Origin: VMFP01 sp964630025
Lineage (GTDB): Bacteria > Patescibacteriota > Andersenbacteria > UBA10190 > CAIZMI01
Direction: 5' to 3'
DNA: 29,164 nt
NCBI GenBank assembly: GCA_964630025.1
Contig: CAZVRG010000012.1
Location: 1 to 29,164, forward strand
Shown one piece after another: positions 21,516-28,542 of the stretch (position 1 is the first letter of the stretch; each line of letters begins with the position of its first letter). The notes beneath the pieces are model-generated. The model saw only the letters and a program-made list of their open reading frames with translations. It was not told the DNA's origin and did not search any database. Made by a program: the position numbers and the translations under genes.

Positions 21516-23243
21516 TTATGTCTGAAACACGCTTAACAGAAGTCCAACAACTCCCCGAATGATTTGCATAAGAAGCGATCCAGGTACGCCACCTTGAAGA
21601 AGACTTTGCACAAGTCCTGCTGCGGTGCTTCCCGATGTCTGCGACGCCGCCATGCAGGCTCCCGTGTGCGCGACAGCGACTTTTGCCTGTTGTTCCGCAC
21701 TGCAGCGGTTTGTATACGTTTTTCCGTCCACGCCGCAGACGGGGTCGTAGTTTTGGGCGCAGACAACAGGATTTGACGACGCTGTCGGGGATGGTCGCGG
21801 CGTGGGACGTGCGGGAGTAGTACCGCCATTTCTTTGTTGCTGGAGGAGTGACTGCAGAAGTGAACGCTGCAAGAGCGCCGGCAGGAGTTGCGCGAACGGG
21901 CTATTGCCGCCGGGTCCGCCGCCACCACCGCCCGGGCCAAAATCATTCCGTCCTCGGTCGAAGTCTCGGAAGTCGTTACCTCTGTTATCTGGGGGCGACG
22001 GGGGAGCAATAGGCGGGACAGAGCGTTGGCTCTCGTATGCCGGTCCCGGTTGCGGATTTCCGCTGGAATCCTTCGGACAATCCTTAGTGTCTTCTCCTTG
22101 TACGTTCACGAAGTGATACTGGGCTTCAGAAATTTGGCTGCGTGCCGCGGTTGTTCCACCCCCGCCAATGAGGCCCTCCGCGGGACTTCCCGCGTTGAAG
22201 CGCGCAACCTCCTTTGTGCGGATATATTCGATGAACGCCTTTTGCCATTCTGTGAACTTCGGCATTTTATTTTGTACGGTATATTCCAACGCTTGGAGCA
22301 TAAGGAGTTCTTGCTGATTCACTAGCGCCGCTTCCCACTTCGGGTCGAGAATCGTCACAGAACCGTTGGGTGCGGGGAATGAGGAGTGGTGTGTGCCTTC
22401 AAAAATAGGGATCTCCGCACGTACGCGATCCTGCTGGAGGTTAGCACAGACTGCTTTGACGTTGGTGTTTGGTTTTTGCTGATTCGGAGGCGATGATCCT
22501 CCTCCCGGTTTTTTTGAGAAGAGGGAGCGCTTGAAGTCACTCGCCCCGAAACTGATTGTCTGGAATCGGGGGTATCCGTTCTGTGACAAAAAATCACGTG
22601 CCTTAATCAGCTCCTCAACCGACAAGTCACCATCTCCATTCAGGTCAAAACGTGGATTTTTGGTGACAACATTAAGAAACGCATCAACGCGATGTGTTTT
22701 TGTTGAGGGAAAGAATCCCTCCTGTGTTCTCCCACCGGACGTGATGACGGTCGCGTATGGCTTCAGATCGTCCGGGAGACGATCCCACACCTGTACACAC
22801 GTGCCGCCGCCGCAGGATCCATCAATGATGAGCCCGTGGGCGCCATACCGTCGAGCGGTTTCCGCCACGTTCCTTACTACGCCGGCTCGTGTGACGCCTG
22901 GGATGTGCGACCAGCCTTCGAGACCGGGGGAGCTGTGCGCGCCAAAACCGAAGGCGACAGTGCCTCCTCCGGCCCCGGAAAAGGCCCGCTCAATAATTTG
23001 CGGAGAAATTGTTCTGACGGGTGCCGCAACGCGAATAGGAAATCCGCCGGCGTTGCGAAGGTTAGCGAACCCGCGCTCGAAATCTGGTACGATGGTCCTC
23101 CAAGGAGGCAGGTTGTCGTAAGGTATGACCGGCAAGAGGCTGATCTGCGCCGCGGCGGAGGAGGCAACAAGGAGCCAAGATCCAATTGCAATACCGAAAG
23201 CGGCCAGTTGGTATGCGCGTATTTTTCGCAACACTCGAAACAT
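21516..23243 (-). CDS. Secreted protein with possible caspase-like domain, EF-hand and Kazal domain
   Basis: A 575-residue secreted protein with a signal peptide (to about residue 32, SSAAAQ). Residues 90-175 resemble a caspase/clostripain-like fold: VAFGFGAHSSP (H103), GLIIDGSCGGG (C144) and YATVITSGGRTQ, with His and Cys 41 residues apart. Residues 200-211 are a canonical EF-hand loop (DLNGDGDLSVEE). After a long low-complexity Gly/Pro-rich stretch comes a Kazal-type inhibitor domain (NYDPVCGVDGKTYTNRC; cysteines 495, 503, 514, 530, so a four-Cys form), then a hydrophobic C-terminus (MQIIRGVVGLLLSVF). The Kazal and EF-hand calls are firm; the protease call is tentative. It lies between the cupredoxin-like and Cys-rich genes, with 13-bp gaps on both sides. 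Confidence 0.75.
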   Translation of the reverse strand: MFRVLRKIRAYQLAAFGIAIGSWLLVASSAAAQISLLPVIPYDNLPPWRTIVPDFERGFANLRNAGGFPIRVAAPVRTISPQIIERAFSGAGGGTVAFGFGAHSSPGLEGWSHIPGVTRAGVVRNVAETARRYGAHGLIIDGSCGGGTCVQVWDRLPDDLKPYATVITSGGRTQEGFFPSTKTHRVDAFLNVVTKNPRFDLNGDGDLSVEELIKARDFLSQNGYPRFQTISFGASDFKRSLFSKKPGGGSSPPNQQKPNTNVKAVCANLQQDRVRAEIPIFEGTHHSSFPAPNGSVTILDPKWEAALVNQQELLMLQALEYTVQNKMPKFTEWQKAFIEYIRTKEVARFNAGSPAEGLIGGGGTTAARSQISEAQYHFVNVQGEDTKDCPKDSSGNPQPGPAYESQRSVPPIAPPSPPDNRGNDFRDFDRGRNDFGPGGGGGGPGGNSPFAQLLPALLQRSLLQSLLQQQRNGGTTPARPTPRPSPTASSNPVVCAQNYDPVCGVDGKTYTNRCSAEQQAKVAVAHTGACMAASQTSGSTAAGLVQSLLQGGVPGSLLMQIIRGVVGLLLSVFQT

Positions 23244-23256
23244 GTATCTCGGTGTG

Positions 23257-24066
23257 TTACTGCACTGTCACGGTCGCACGTTGTGTGGGAACTTCATGCA
23301 CGTGAAATCCAAAAGCTCCGGGCTCGGTAAAATAGACGCGACACGTTTGATTTGGCGAGAGCGTCCCGCACGCATCGGTCACCGCGCCGGGTGTTGCGCG
23401 GGCGGGATCATGCGGATCGGAATAGAGTGTGCGATTTCCGTTGGCCGTATTCACGATACGGATGAATTGTCCGCGCTGAATGGTGAAGAATGAAGGCGAA
23501 ATCCCTGATTCGTCTAAACGATACACAACGGCAGGTTCCGTGAGTGAAAACGAAGGTGTTGTCCCGCTTCCATCGCGTGAGCCTGTACGGGTGGGACCGA
23601 TAGAGCCGCTTCCAAATATAGGCTGCTCTTCCACTGCTCCTGTTTGCGGCGTCGCTCCGCCGCGTCCAAAACCACTGAACAATTGCTGGAGAAGCGTCAC
23701 GAGCAGGAGAAGCATCGCCGGATTTTTTAACAACCCACGAATTGCTCCACCGAGAAGCCCACGCAGTCCTTCTCCGCCTCCGCCGCCGCGGAAAAAACCA
23801 CCGCCAAAGAGTCCGCCGCCTTGGTCGAATTCGCCACGGCCGAAGTTAATTCCACCACCGCCAATATTGCTGGGAGGGATGGAAATCCCGCCTCCACGCT
23901 GAAGGGGGCAGTTTCCTCCTGGACATGTCTGTGCGAAAACTTCCTGCGGAAAAAGAGTAAAGGAGATAGGCGCAATAGCGCTGATGAGAATATACATAAT
24001 CAACCACCCCGCGGTGAGCTTCTTCCCGGCCCTTGTCCACTTCGGAGATATACCGTGGAATTTCAT
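23257..24066 (-). CDS. Gly-rich secreted protein with C-terminal cupredoxin-like domain
   Basis: A 269-residue protein. A basic N-terminus and hydrophobic segment (LTAGWLIMYILISAIAPISF) form a signal peptide ending EVFAQ. A Gly-rich region (60-105) precedes a hydrophobic Leu-rich stretch (LLKNPAMLLLLVTLLQQLF). Residues 175-269 look like a cupredoxin: FFTIQRGQFIRIVNTANGNR, SDPHD (H219), and GAFGFHVHEVPTQ (H255, H257). The usual type-1 copper cysteine between the last ligands is missing, while C233 and C242 probably pair as a disulfide, so metal binding may differ or be lost. Start: ATG at 24066, 22 bp after a TGC-TACACT -10 box; a longer frame would cross that promoter. Confidence 0.7.
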   Translation of the reverse strand: MKFHGISPKWTRAGKKLTAGWLIMYILISAIAPISFTLFPQEVFAQTCPGGNCPLQRGGGISIPPSNIGGGGINFGRGEFDQGGGLFGGGFFRGGGGGEGLRGLLGGAIRGLLKNPAMLLLLVTLLQQLFSGFGRGGATPQTGAVEEQPIFGSGSIGPTRTGSRDGSGTTPSFSLTEPAVVYRLDESGISPSFFTIQRGQFIRIVNTANGNRTLYSDPHDPARATPGAVTDACGTLSPNQTCRVYFTEPGAFGFHVHEVPTQRATVTVQ

Positions 24067-24088
24067 GTCTGCGTTTGTCTTATGCGCA

Positions 24089-24100
24089 GTGTAGCACAAT
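24089..24100 (-). promoter_or_regulatory. Extended -10 promoter TTGTGCTACACT (copy 1)
   Basis: The minus strand reads TTGTGC-TACACT, with TGC as the extended -10 part. It ends 22 bp before the ATG of the cupredoxin-like gene. The same 12 bases, at the same distance, precede the TSP3 gene at 25300. No good -35 was found. Confidence 0.6.
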
Positions 24101-24145
24101 TTTTCCCTTCGGGGAAGGTTCACTCGTCCCCGCGCCCCTTTATTG

Positions 24146-25300
24146 TTACTGCGCGAGCGATTCCAGTTGCGCGCGAGCGGTTTGCAAGTTTTGCAGGTGT
24201 TCTGGAAGACCAACTTGAAGCGCACGCAGCGCAAGGTACGCTTTCACCGGATCGCTGCCGCCCCCCGCAACCACTTCGCCGAACCGCTCATTCACAAAGC
24301 GGGTGTTCGCGATGAGCAACCGGTGGTGCTCGACGGCAGATGGCGGCACGGAGAGTTTTTGGAGACCTTGGTCGTACGTCGTGAGGCGCGAGCGCAGGGA
24401 ACTTAATCCCGACGTATTCCCCGAGACTGCGCTCACGAGTGCATTTGTCAGCGATGTGGAATCATTAAACTCCCGCGGGCGCAGCGCGTCCGCTTCCTGG
24501 ATGTAGCGCTGAATATCCGCGGCGGTGTTTGAGCTTCCCACTTTCAATTGGGAAAGAGAGACGCTGGGAAGCGCGGTGTTCAGGCGCGCCGTGCTTAAAA
24601 TCTGCTCAACCTGCTGCGGTGTCACCTGTGTTTTCCCGAGTTCAGACGTGGGTTGGCCTTGCGTAATAATGCCGGCCAAGCCCTCCGTGTAATTTGAGGA
24701 GTTCGGATTCGGGCGCAATTGATCAAGGCTCTGTTGCGTTTGTTGGGCGCGGCGGGAGGGTAAGGCATCATTTCCCGTGCCATCGCCTTTAATGGTGGGA
24801 TCAAATTCATTTTTCACTTCATCGCCATCGCGAAAGCCGTCGCCGTCTGTGTCCGGATTGAACGGGTCGGTGCGCCACTTGCATTCTTCATGCTCGAGGA
24901 GACCGTCTTGGTCGCTGTCGAGGCGCGGGTTCCCCTCTTTCTTCAGCGGATCGTAGCCGCCGCGGACTTCTTGACCATCAAGGAAACTATCCCCGTCCGT
25001 GTCCGCGTTGGCTTCGTTGGTGCGATAGACGGTTTCGGCTTGATCCGGAAGGCCGTCGTTATCTCCGTCCGACAGTCCCGTCCAGCTTTCCGGGCAGGCA
25101 ATGGACAGCGATGTTGAGACGTGTGTGCCGCCGGGTGGCGCCGGCGATGCCTCGCCGCCTTCCGGCAGAGTACCGCCCGTGCCGTCGGTGACCTCCGGCG
25201 TCGTTGTGTCTGCGCCGCGACGGCTCACAACGGCATACCCGGCAAGCGCCACTCCGACGAGGAGCACGAGAACACCTCCAATAAGAAGAATCCGTTTCAT
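24146..25300 (-). CDS. Membrane-anchored TSP3 calcium-repeat protein (paralogue)
   Basis: A 384-residue protein. The anchor helix (ILLIGGVLVLLVGVALAGYA) is followed by a Thr/Gly/Pro linker and four acidic calcium loops: SDGDNDGLPDQAE (77-89), DTDGDSFLDGQE (100-111), DSDQDGLLEHEE (128-139) and DTDGDGFRDGDE (150-161). A long helical C-terminus contains PPSAVEHHRLLIANTRFVNE. Its layout matches the 17012-17935 protein, which has two loops; both share a helical tail with a conserved P....H.......A spacing, so they are probably duplicates. It should be displayed outside the cytoplasmic membrane. It follows rsmA by 145 bp on the same strand and has its own extended -10 promoter. Confidence 0.87.
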   Translation of the reverse strand: MKRILLIGGVLVLLVGVALAGYAVVSRRGADTTTPEVTDGTGGTLPEGGEASPAPPGGTHVSTSLSIACPESWTGLSDGDNDGLPDQAETVYRTNEANADTDGDSFLDGQEVRGGYDPLKKEGNPRLDSDQDGLLEHEECKWRTDPFNPDTDGDGFRDGDEVKNEFDPTIKGDGTGNDALPSRRAQQTQQSLDQLRPNPNSSNYTEGLAGIITQGQPTSELGKTQVTPQQVEQILSTARLNTALPSVSLSQLKVGSSNTAADIQRYIQEADALRPREFNDSTSLTNALVSAVSGNTSGLSSLRSRLTTYDQGLQKLSVPPSAVEHHRLLIANTRFVNERFGEVVAGGGSDPVKAYLALRALQVGLPEHLQNLQTARAQLESLAQ

Positions 25301-25322
25301 CGGTGGGTATGAGCTCGTGGAA

Positions 25323-25334
25323 AGTGTAGCACAA
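25323..25334 (-). promoter_or_regulatory. Extended -10 promoter TTGTGCTACACT (copy 2)
   Basis: This 12-bp box is identical to the one at 24089-24100, and the -10 again ends 22 bp before the start codon (25300). Sharing both sequence and spacing argues for co-regulated genes rather than chance. Confidence 0.6.
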
Positions 25335-25366
25335 GAGGAGTCGCCGGCGCTTCCCTCGCTTCCTTC

Positions 25367-25427
25367 GTCCCGCCCAGCGTGCGGGACTCAGCCAACGCGC
25401 GCTCGCTCGTCCCGCCATCGCGGGACG
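25367..25427. repeat. Two GTCCCGC/GCGGGAC hairpins between rsmA and the TSP3 gene
   Basis: GTCCCGC-ccagcgt-GCGGGAC (25367-25387) and CGTCCCGC-catc-GCGGGACG (25408-25427) share the same stem sequence. They lie in the 145-bp gap between the rsmA stop and the TSP3 start. On the minus strand they follow rsmA without a T-tract. They may mark the end of the rsmA transcript or be another dispersed hairpin family. Confidence 0.65.
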
Positions 25428-25445
25428 CCGTGCCCGCTCGCGCGC

Positions 25446-26486
25446 TCAAGGCGCTCGGGGAGCATCCGGCGCCTCCCACGATTTTAGTAGTTGTATCCAT
25501 TCAGGAATTGAAAGCGTTTGCGCGCGACGGGAGGGATCAATCCCGGCTTCGCGCACGCGCTTCGCCGTGGCTTCGGCCGGTATTCGGTACGTAGCCGCGA
25601 GCGCATTTGCGAGCGTTTTTCGCTTTTGCGAGAAGCCGGCGCGTACCAGACGGAAGAATCGTGATTCCTCGGCGCTGTTCACGAGCGGTTCTGGACGGGT
25701 ATGAAGCAGAAGAATGGCAGAAGAAACTTCCGGTGGCGGCAGGAATGCGGAGGGTGGGATAGACGCGCGGACAACGGTCGGTTCGGCAAAGACTTGAACG
25801 CTGATGGCGCGGATGCTCATGTGCGGCGGCGTAGCGGCAATTGCTTCAGCGACACTCTGATCCGCAAGAAGAGTCATCTGCCGCGGCCGTGGCGGAGCAC
25901 TTTTTTCTCTTTCAAGATGGTCAGCGACGCCCACCGAAGCCCGTCCCCCTTCGCCAAGGCTACGGGGGACACCAATATTTTTTTCGGAGTCGCGGTATGA
26001 ACCGCGACTGGTGGCGAAGGTGGGTGTAAGGAATTTTTTGAGGATCGGCGCCGTGATGTTGTACGGGATGTTGCCGATGACGTCGTATCCATGAGGGGAC
26101 AGGGGCCAGGGAGCAGGGAGCAGGGACGAGACGGGCAATTTCAGAATGTCTGCATGTACGACATGAACCGAAGGATATTCTTTTGTCCGTTCCTTCAAGA
26201 GCGGGATAAGCCGCCGGTCGAGCTCGACAGCGATAAGAGGGGTCGCTCCCTGTCCCCTGTCCCCTGCTCTCTGCTCCCTCTCGCGCGCCAGCGCCCGTGT
26301 CAGCACTCCGAGCCCTGCGCCAATTTCCATGACGGGAATTGTGGGGTCAGTTGCGCTTGCATCCACGATTGCCTGAAGAACTTCCTCGTCAATAAGAAAA
26401 TGCTGGCCGAAACGATGGAGCGGAGGAAGATTGTGCTCGCGCAGATATGCCGCGAGTTTCTTCGCGTCCAGAAGAGAATCGGGCAT
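25446..26486 (-). CDS. rsmA: 16S rRNA dimethyladenosine transferase with in-frame repeat insertions
   Basis: A 346-residue KsgA/RsmA enzyme, about 75 residues longer than usual. It dimethylates two adenosines near the 3' end of 16S rRNA using S-adenosylmethionine. Visible motifs: FGQHFLIDEEVLQAIV, MEIGAGLGVLTRAL (GAGLG at 56-60), IAVELDRRLIPLL, HADILKL, NIPYNIT (139-145) and SAFLPPPEVSSAILLL. The extra length is in three loops: about 70-82 and 119-132, both encoded by family C arms, and about 155-196, encoded by two hairpins (25943-26009). All core motifs remain intact, so activity is likely. The start is the ATG at 26486; upstream in-frame ATGs fall in the family A repeat. Confidence 0.92.
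   Translation of the reverse strand: MPDSLLDAKKLAAYLREHNLPPLHRFGQHFLIDEEVLQAIVDASATDPTIPVMEIGAGLGVLTRALAREREQRAGDRGQGATPLIAVELDRRLIPLLKERTKEYPSVHVVHADILKLPVSSLLPAPWPLSPHGYDVIGNIPYNITAPILKKFLTPTFATSRGSYRDSEKNIGVPRSLGEGGRASVGVADHLEREKSAPPRPRQMTLLADQSVAEAIAATPPHMSIRAISVQVFAEPTVVRASIPPSAFLPPPEVSSAILLLHTRPEPLVNSAEESRFFRLVRAGFSQKRKTLANALAATYRIPAEATAKRVREAGIDPSRRAQTLSIPEWIQLLKSWEAPDAPRAP
25943..26009. repeat. Two hairpins inserted in frame in rsmA
   Basis: GTCCCCC-TTCGCCAAGGCTAC-GGGGGAC (arms 25943-25949 and about 25964-25970) and the perfect AGTCGCGGT-ATGA-ACCGCGACT (25988-26009) sit side by side. They encode most of the third insertion loop of the rsmA product. The CGCCAAGGCT centre of the first also occurs at 11283-11292, inside the family C arm by prgI. 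Confidence 0.75.
26094..26282. repeat. Family C inverted arms flanking an rsmA segment
   Basis: The purine arm (26094-26130, GGGGACAGGGGCCAGGGAGC) and pyrimidine arm (26246-26282, TCCCTGTCCCCTGTCCCCTG) are 115 bp apart. Unlike other copies, the DNA between them is native rsmA coding sequence. Both arms are in frame and encode protein loops. They are either two independent half-insertions or one element split around host sequence. Confidence 0.8.
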
Positions 26487-26492
26487 CCTGTC

Positions 26493-26577
26493 TGTCATTG
26501 CGAGGAGTCCGCGAGGACGACGAAGCAATCTTTTCGTTATGACACGATGAGATTGCTTCGCTGCGCTCGCAATGACA
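26493..26577. repeat. Family A inverted repeat, empty form
   Basis: The left arm (26493-26530) TGTCATTGCGAGGAGTCC...GACGAAGCAATC and right arm (26545-26577) CGATGAGATTGCTTCGCT...GCAATGACA flank a 14-bp spacer. Both arms match the arms of the GIY-YIG element, but no gene lies between them. It sits between the RlpA-like and rsmA genes and may supply the upstream in-frame ATGs of rsmA. Confidence 0.88.
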
Positions 26578-26599
26578 TGATCTACATTTCTTCTTATAC

Positions 26600-26980
26600 T
26601 TATAACCGCTGAATCGTCACGCGCAGCACTCCGGTCCCAAGCGTGGCAAGACGTTTAAATGCATCGCTGCTCAAGTCAATGACGCGACCCGGAATGAATG
26701 GTCCGCGTCCGGCAATAGTCACCACTACCGATGTTCCCTTCGGCGTTGTCACCTTGACTTTCGTCCCCACGGGAAGTGTGCGATGCGCGGCAACGAGCGC
26801 TCGTTTTGAGCGGTACCACGACGCAAGCCCCTGTTCTTTGGAACTCGGCTTTTTTGCGGCTGTGGAAGCTTTGGGTGGCGGCGGCGTATCGTCTTCCCCT
26901 TCCGCCGAGGCCGTGTGTGCGCTCATCGCAATGGCGCACACCGCGAGAAGAAGAACCATGCGTCGCAGAAGAATGTGCAT
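26600..26980 (-). CDS. RlpA-like double-psi beta-barrel protein
   Basis: A 126-residue secreted protein. The signal peptide (MVLLLAVCAIAMSAHTASAE) is followed by a Pro/Lys-rich linker, then a compact DPBB: GLASWYRSKRALVAAHRTLP, VGTKVKVTTPKGTSVVVTIA, GRGPFIPGRVIDLSSDAFKR and LGTGVLRVTIQRL. RlpA proteins are periplasmic lytic transglycosylases acting on septal peptidoglycan. Here the loop that usually carries TANGE is shortened away and the NDRGPF aspartate is missing (AGRGPF), so lytic activity is doubtful and it may only bind glycan. The start is the ATG at 26980; an in-frame TTG at 26989 falls inside the -10 region. The gene appears leaderless. Confidence 0.8.
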   Translation of the reverse strand: MHILLRRMVLLLAVCAIAMSAHTASAEGEDDTPPPPKASTAAKKPSSKEQGLASWYRSKRALVAAHRTLPVGTKVKVTTPKGTSVVVTIAGRGPFIPGRVIDLSSDAFKRLATLGTGVLRVTIQRL

Positions 26981-26988
26981 GTGCGCCA

Positions 26989-27006
26989 AGTATACTCCGG
27001 CCGGAG
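26989..27006 (-). promoter_or_regulatory. -10 box and CTCCGGCCGGAG palindrome, leaderless start of the RlpA-like gene
   Basis: The minus strand carries TATACT (26989-26994) ending 8 bp before the ATG at 26980, so transcription would start within 1-2 nt of the start codon. A perfect 12-bp palindrome, CTCCGGCCGGAG (26995-27006), lies directly upstream in the spacer, where a repressor could bind. No consensus -35 was found. Confidence 0.5.
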
Positions 27007-27144
27007 CATGTAATTGAACAGCGTTATCGACAATGAGCCGCTTCTATGTTCTTACAATGCGTCAGGAGAGCGATGATGTGTCATTCTCCCTTGACAGCAC
27101 ATTGACCATACGCCGCCCGCGGGGGATGATCGTTTTCGTCCTCT

Positions 27145-28515
27145 GTGGGATCCCCTGTGCCCTTGCACACCTTTGTACGTCGTCTTCAGCGACTGGTGCA
27201 CCCTCGCTCTCGAGCCGAGCATGGGCCTATTGCGCATGGAGCAGAAATATCGCATTCCCTCGCGGAGCAGGACAAACAGGCGCTGACGCCGTTGCCGCTT
27301 CCTCTTGCGCAACAAGAACGGTCGTTCCCTGACCGATTGCGGGAACGGCTTGATGTGAGTCTGTTCCTCCGGCGTCTCTTTGGCGTCACGGGGTTCTGGA
27401 TGACCTGGTTTCTCCCGCGTCGGAAACTGATGTTCCCCAAAGAGTATTGGGTACATGGTGTGGTCCTGCTGCTTGTCGGGGCTGTGGTCGGGGCAAATCT
27501 CTTTACGACCGCCGCCGACAGAGGCTCTCTCCTCTTTGCGCTCTTTGGTGAGGGAGAAATCGAGGAAGGGGCGGTTCCTCCCCAGCGCTCGCGCGAAGCA
27601 GCTGCGCGGGGCGCGCTGATCGGCTTGATTCCTTCCGCGGTTGCGGGTGGCGTGTCGGAAGACGATATCGAATTTGAGCTCGCCAACACGTTGGGTGGTA
27701 ACGCACTTATTTCCACCGATGTGCCAGAGACGGCAGAAGCGTCTGCCGTCCGCCGCGAAGGCGTTGTAGCCTATGCCGTGAAAGACGGTGATACGCCTTC
27801 CAGCATCGCGGCGCGCTACGGCGTCTCGACAAACAGCGTGCTGTGGTCCAACGGTATTCGTGACGGCGATCTCATTCGCCCCGGCGATATTCTGGTGATT
27901 CTTCCTGTCTCCGGCGTGCTCCATACGGTGGCAAAAGGAGATGATGTTGTGGGTATTGCGAAGAAATATGATGCGAAAGCGGAGGACATTATCGCGCAGA
28001 ACGATCTTGGGGAAAGCGGAGCGATCCGTATTGGGCAGAAGCTGGTCATCCCTGATGGCCAGCTGCGCGCAACGCCGCGTCCGGTCATTGCACGTCATGA
28101 GGAACCCGAGGATACGTCTGCGCCGCAGGCGCCGGCGGTTTCTGCTCCCCGTGTTCCTGGCGCAGATCTTCTGTGGCCGATTTCCGCCACGCGAGGAATT
28201 TCACAGTATTTTGGGTGGCGGCACACGGGCATTGATCTTCCCGATCGAAGTCACCAGTCCGTGAAGGCGGCACAGGATGGAACCGTTTCGTTCTCTGGGT
28301 GGCTGGGCGGATACGGCAGACTCGTGATTATTGACCACGGAGGCGTGAAGACCTATTACGCGCACTTGAGCGCCGCGAACGTAACCGCGGGACAGAAGAT
28401 CGGCCGCGGGGAAGTGCTTGGGAAAGTGGGGAGCACCGGACGCAGCAGCGGCCCGCACCTCCACTTCGAAGTACGCCAAAACGACAGACCAGTAAACCCG
28501 CTCAAGTACTTCTAA
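27145..28515 (+). CDS. Membrane-anchored LysM-LysM-M23 peptidoglycan endopeptidase
   Basis: A 456-residue protein. A long cytosolic N-terminus is followed by one membrane helix (about 102-122, VHGVVLLLVGAVVGANLF), a linker, LysM 1 (about 209-254, YAVKDGDTPSSIAARYGVST), LysM 2 (about 259-303, HTVAKGDDVVGIAKKYDAKA) and an M23 peptidase domain from about 343 to the end. Zinc ligands are seen as RHTGIDLP (H360, D364) and GPHLHFEV (H438, H440), with YYAHLS supplying H407. It should cut wall peptide bridges from outside. The start (GTG at 27145) is uncertain and the first 80 residues are atypical; the domain calls are strong. It runs opposite to its neighbours and converges on the DUF475 gene. Confidence 0.88.
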   Translation: MGSPVPLHTFVRRLQRLVHPRSRAEHGPIAHGAEISHSLAEQDKQALTPLPLPLAQQERSFPDRLRERLDVSLFLRRLFGVTGFWMTWFLPRRKLMFPKEYWVHGVVLLLVGAVVGANLFTTAADRGSLLFALFGEGEIEEGAVPPQRSREAAARGALIGLIPSAVAGGVSEDDIEFELANTLGGNALISTDVPETAEASAVRREGVVAYAVKDGDTPSSIAARYGVSTNSVLWSNGIRDGDLIRPGDILVILPVSGVLHTVAKGDDVVGIAKKYDAKAEDIIAQNDLGESGAIRIGQKLVIPDGQLRATPRPVIARHEEPEDTSAPQAPAVSAPRVPGADLLWPISATRGISQYFGWRHTGIDLPDRSHQSVKAAQDGTVSFSGWLGGYGRLVIIDHGGVKTYYAHLSAANVTAGQKIGRGEVLGKVGSTGRSSGPHLHFEVRQNDRPVNPLKYF

Positions 28516-28542
28516 AGCGGGGTAGAAACCTCTGTAGACTAT

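Noticed and set aside
27091..27107. TTGACA as the -35 of a promoter for the LysM-M23 gene
   Set aside because: No acceptable -10 lies 16-18 bp downstream.
27052..28098. A 348-codon open frame on the minus strand
   Set aside because: It lies antisense to the LysM-M23 gene, whose domains are unmistakable, and its translation has no recognisable domain.
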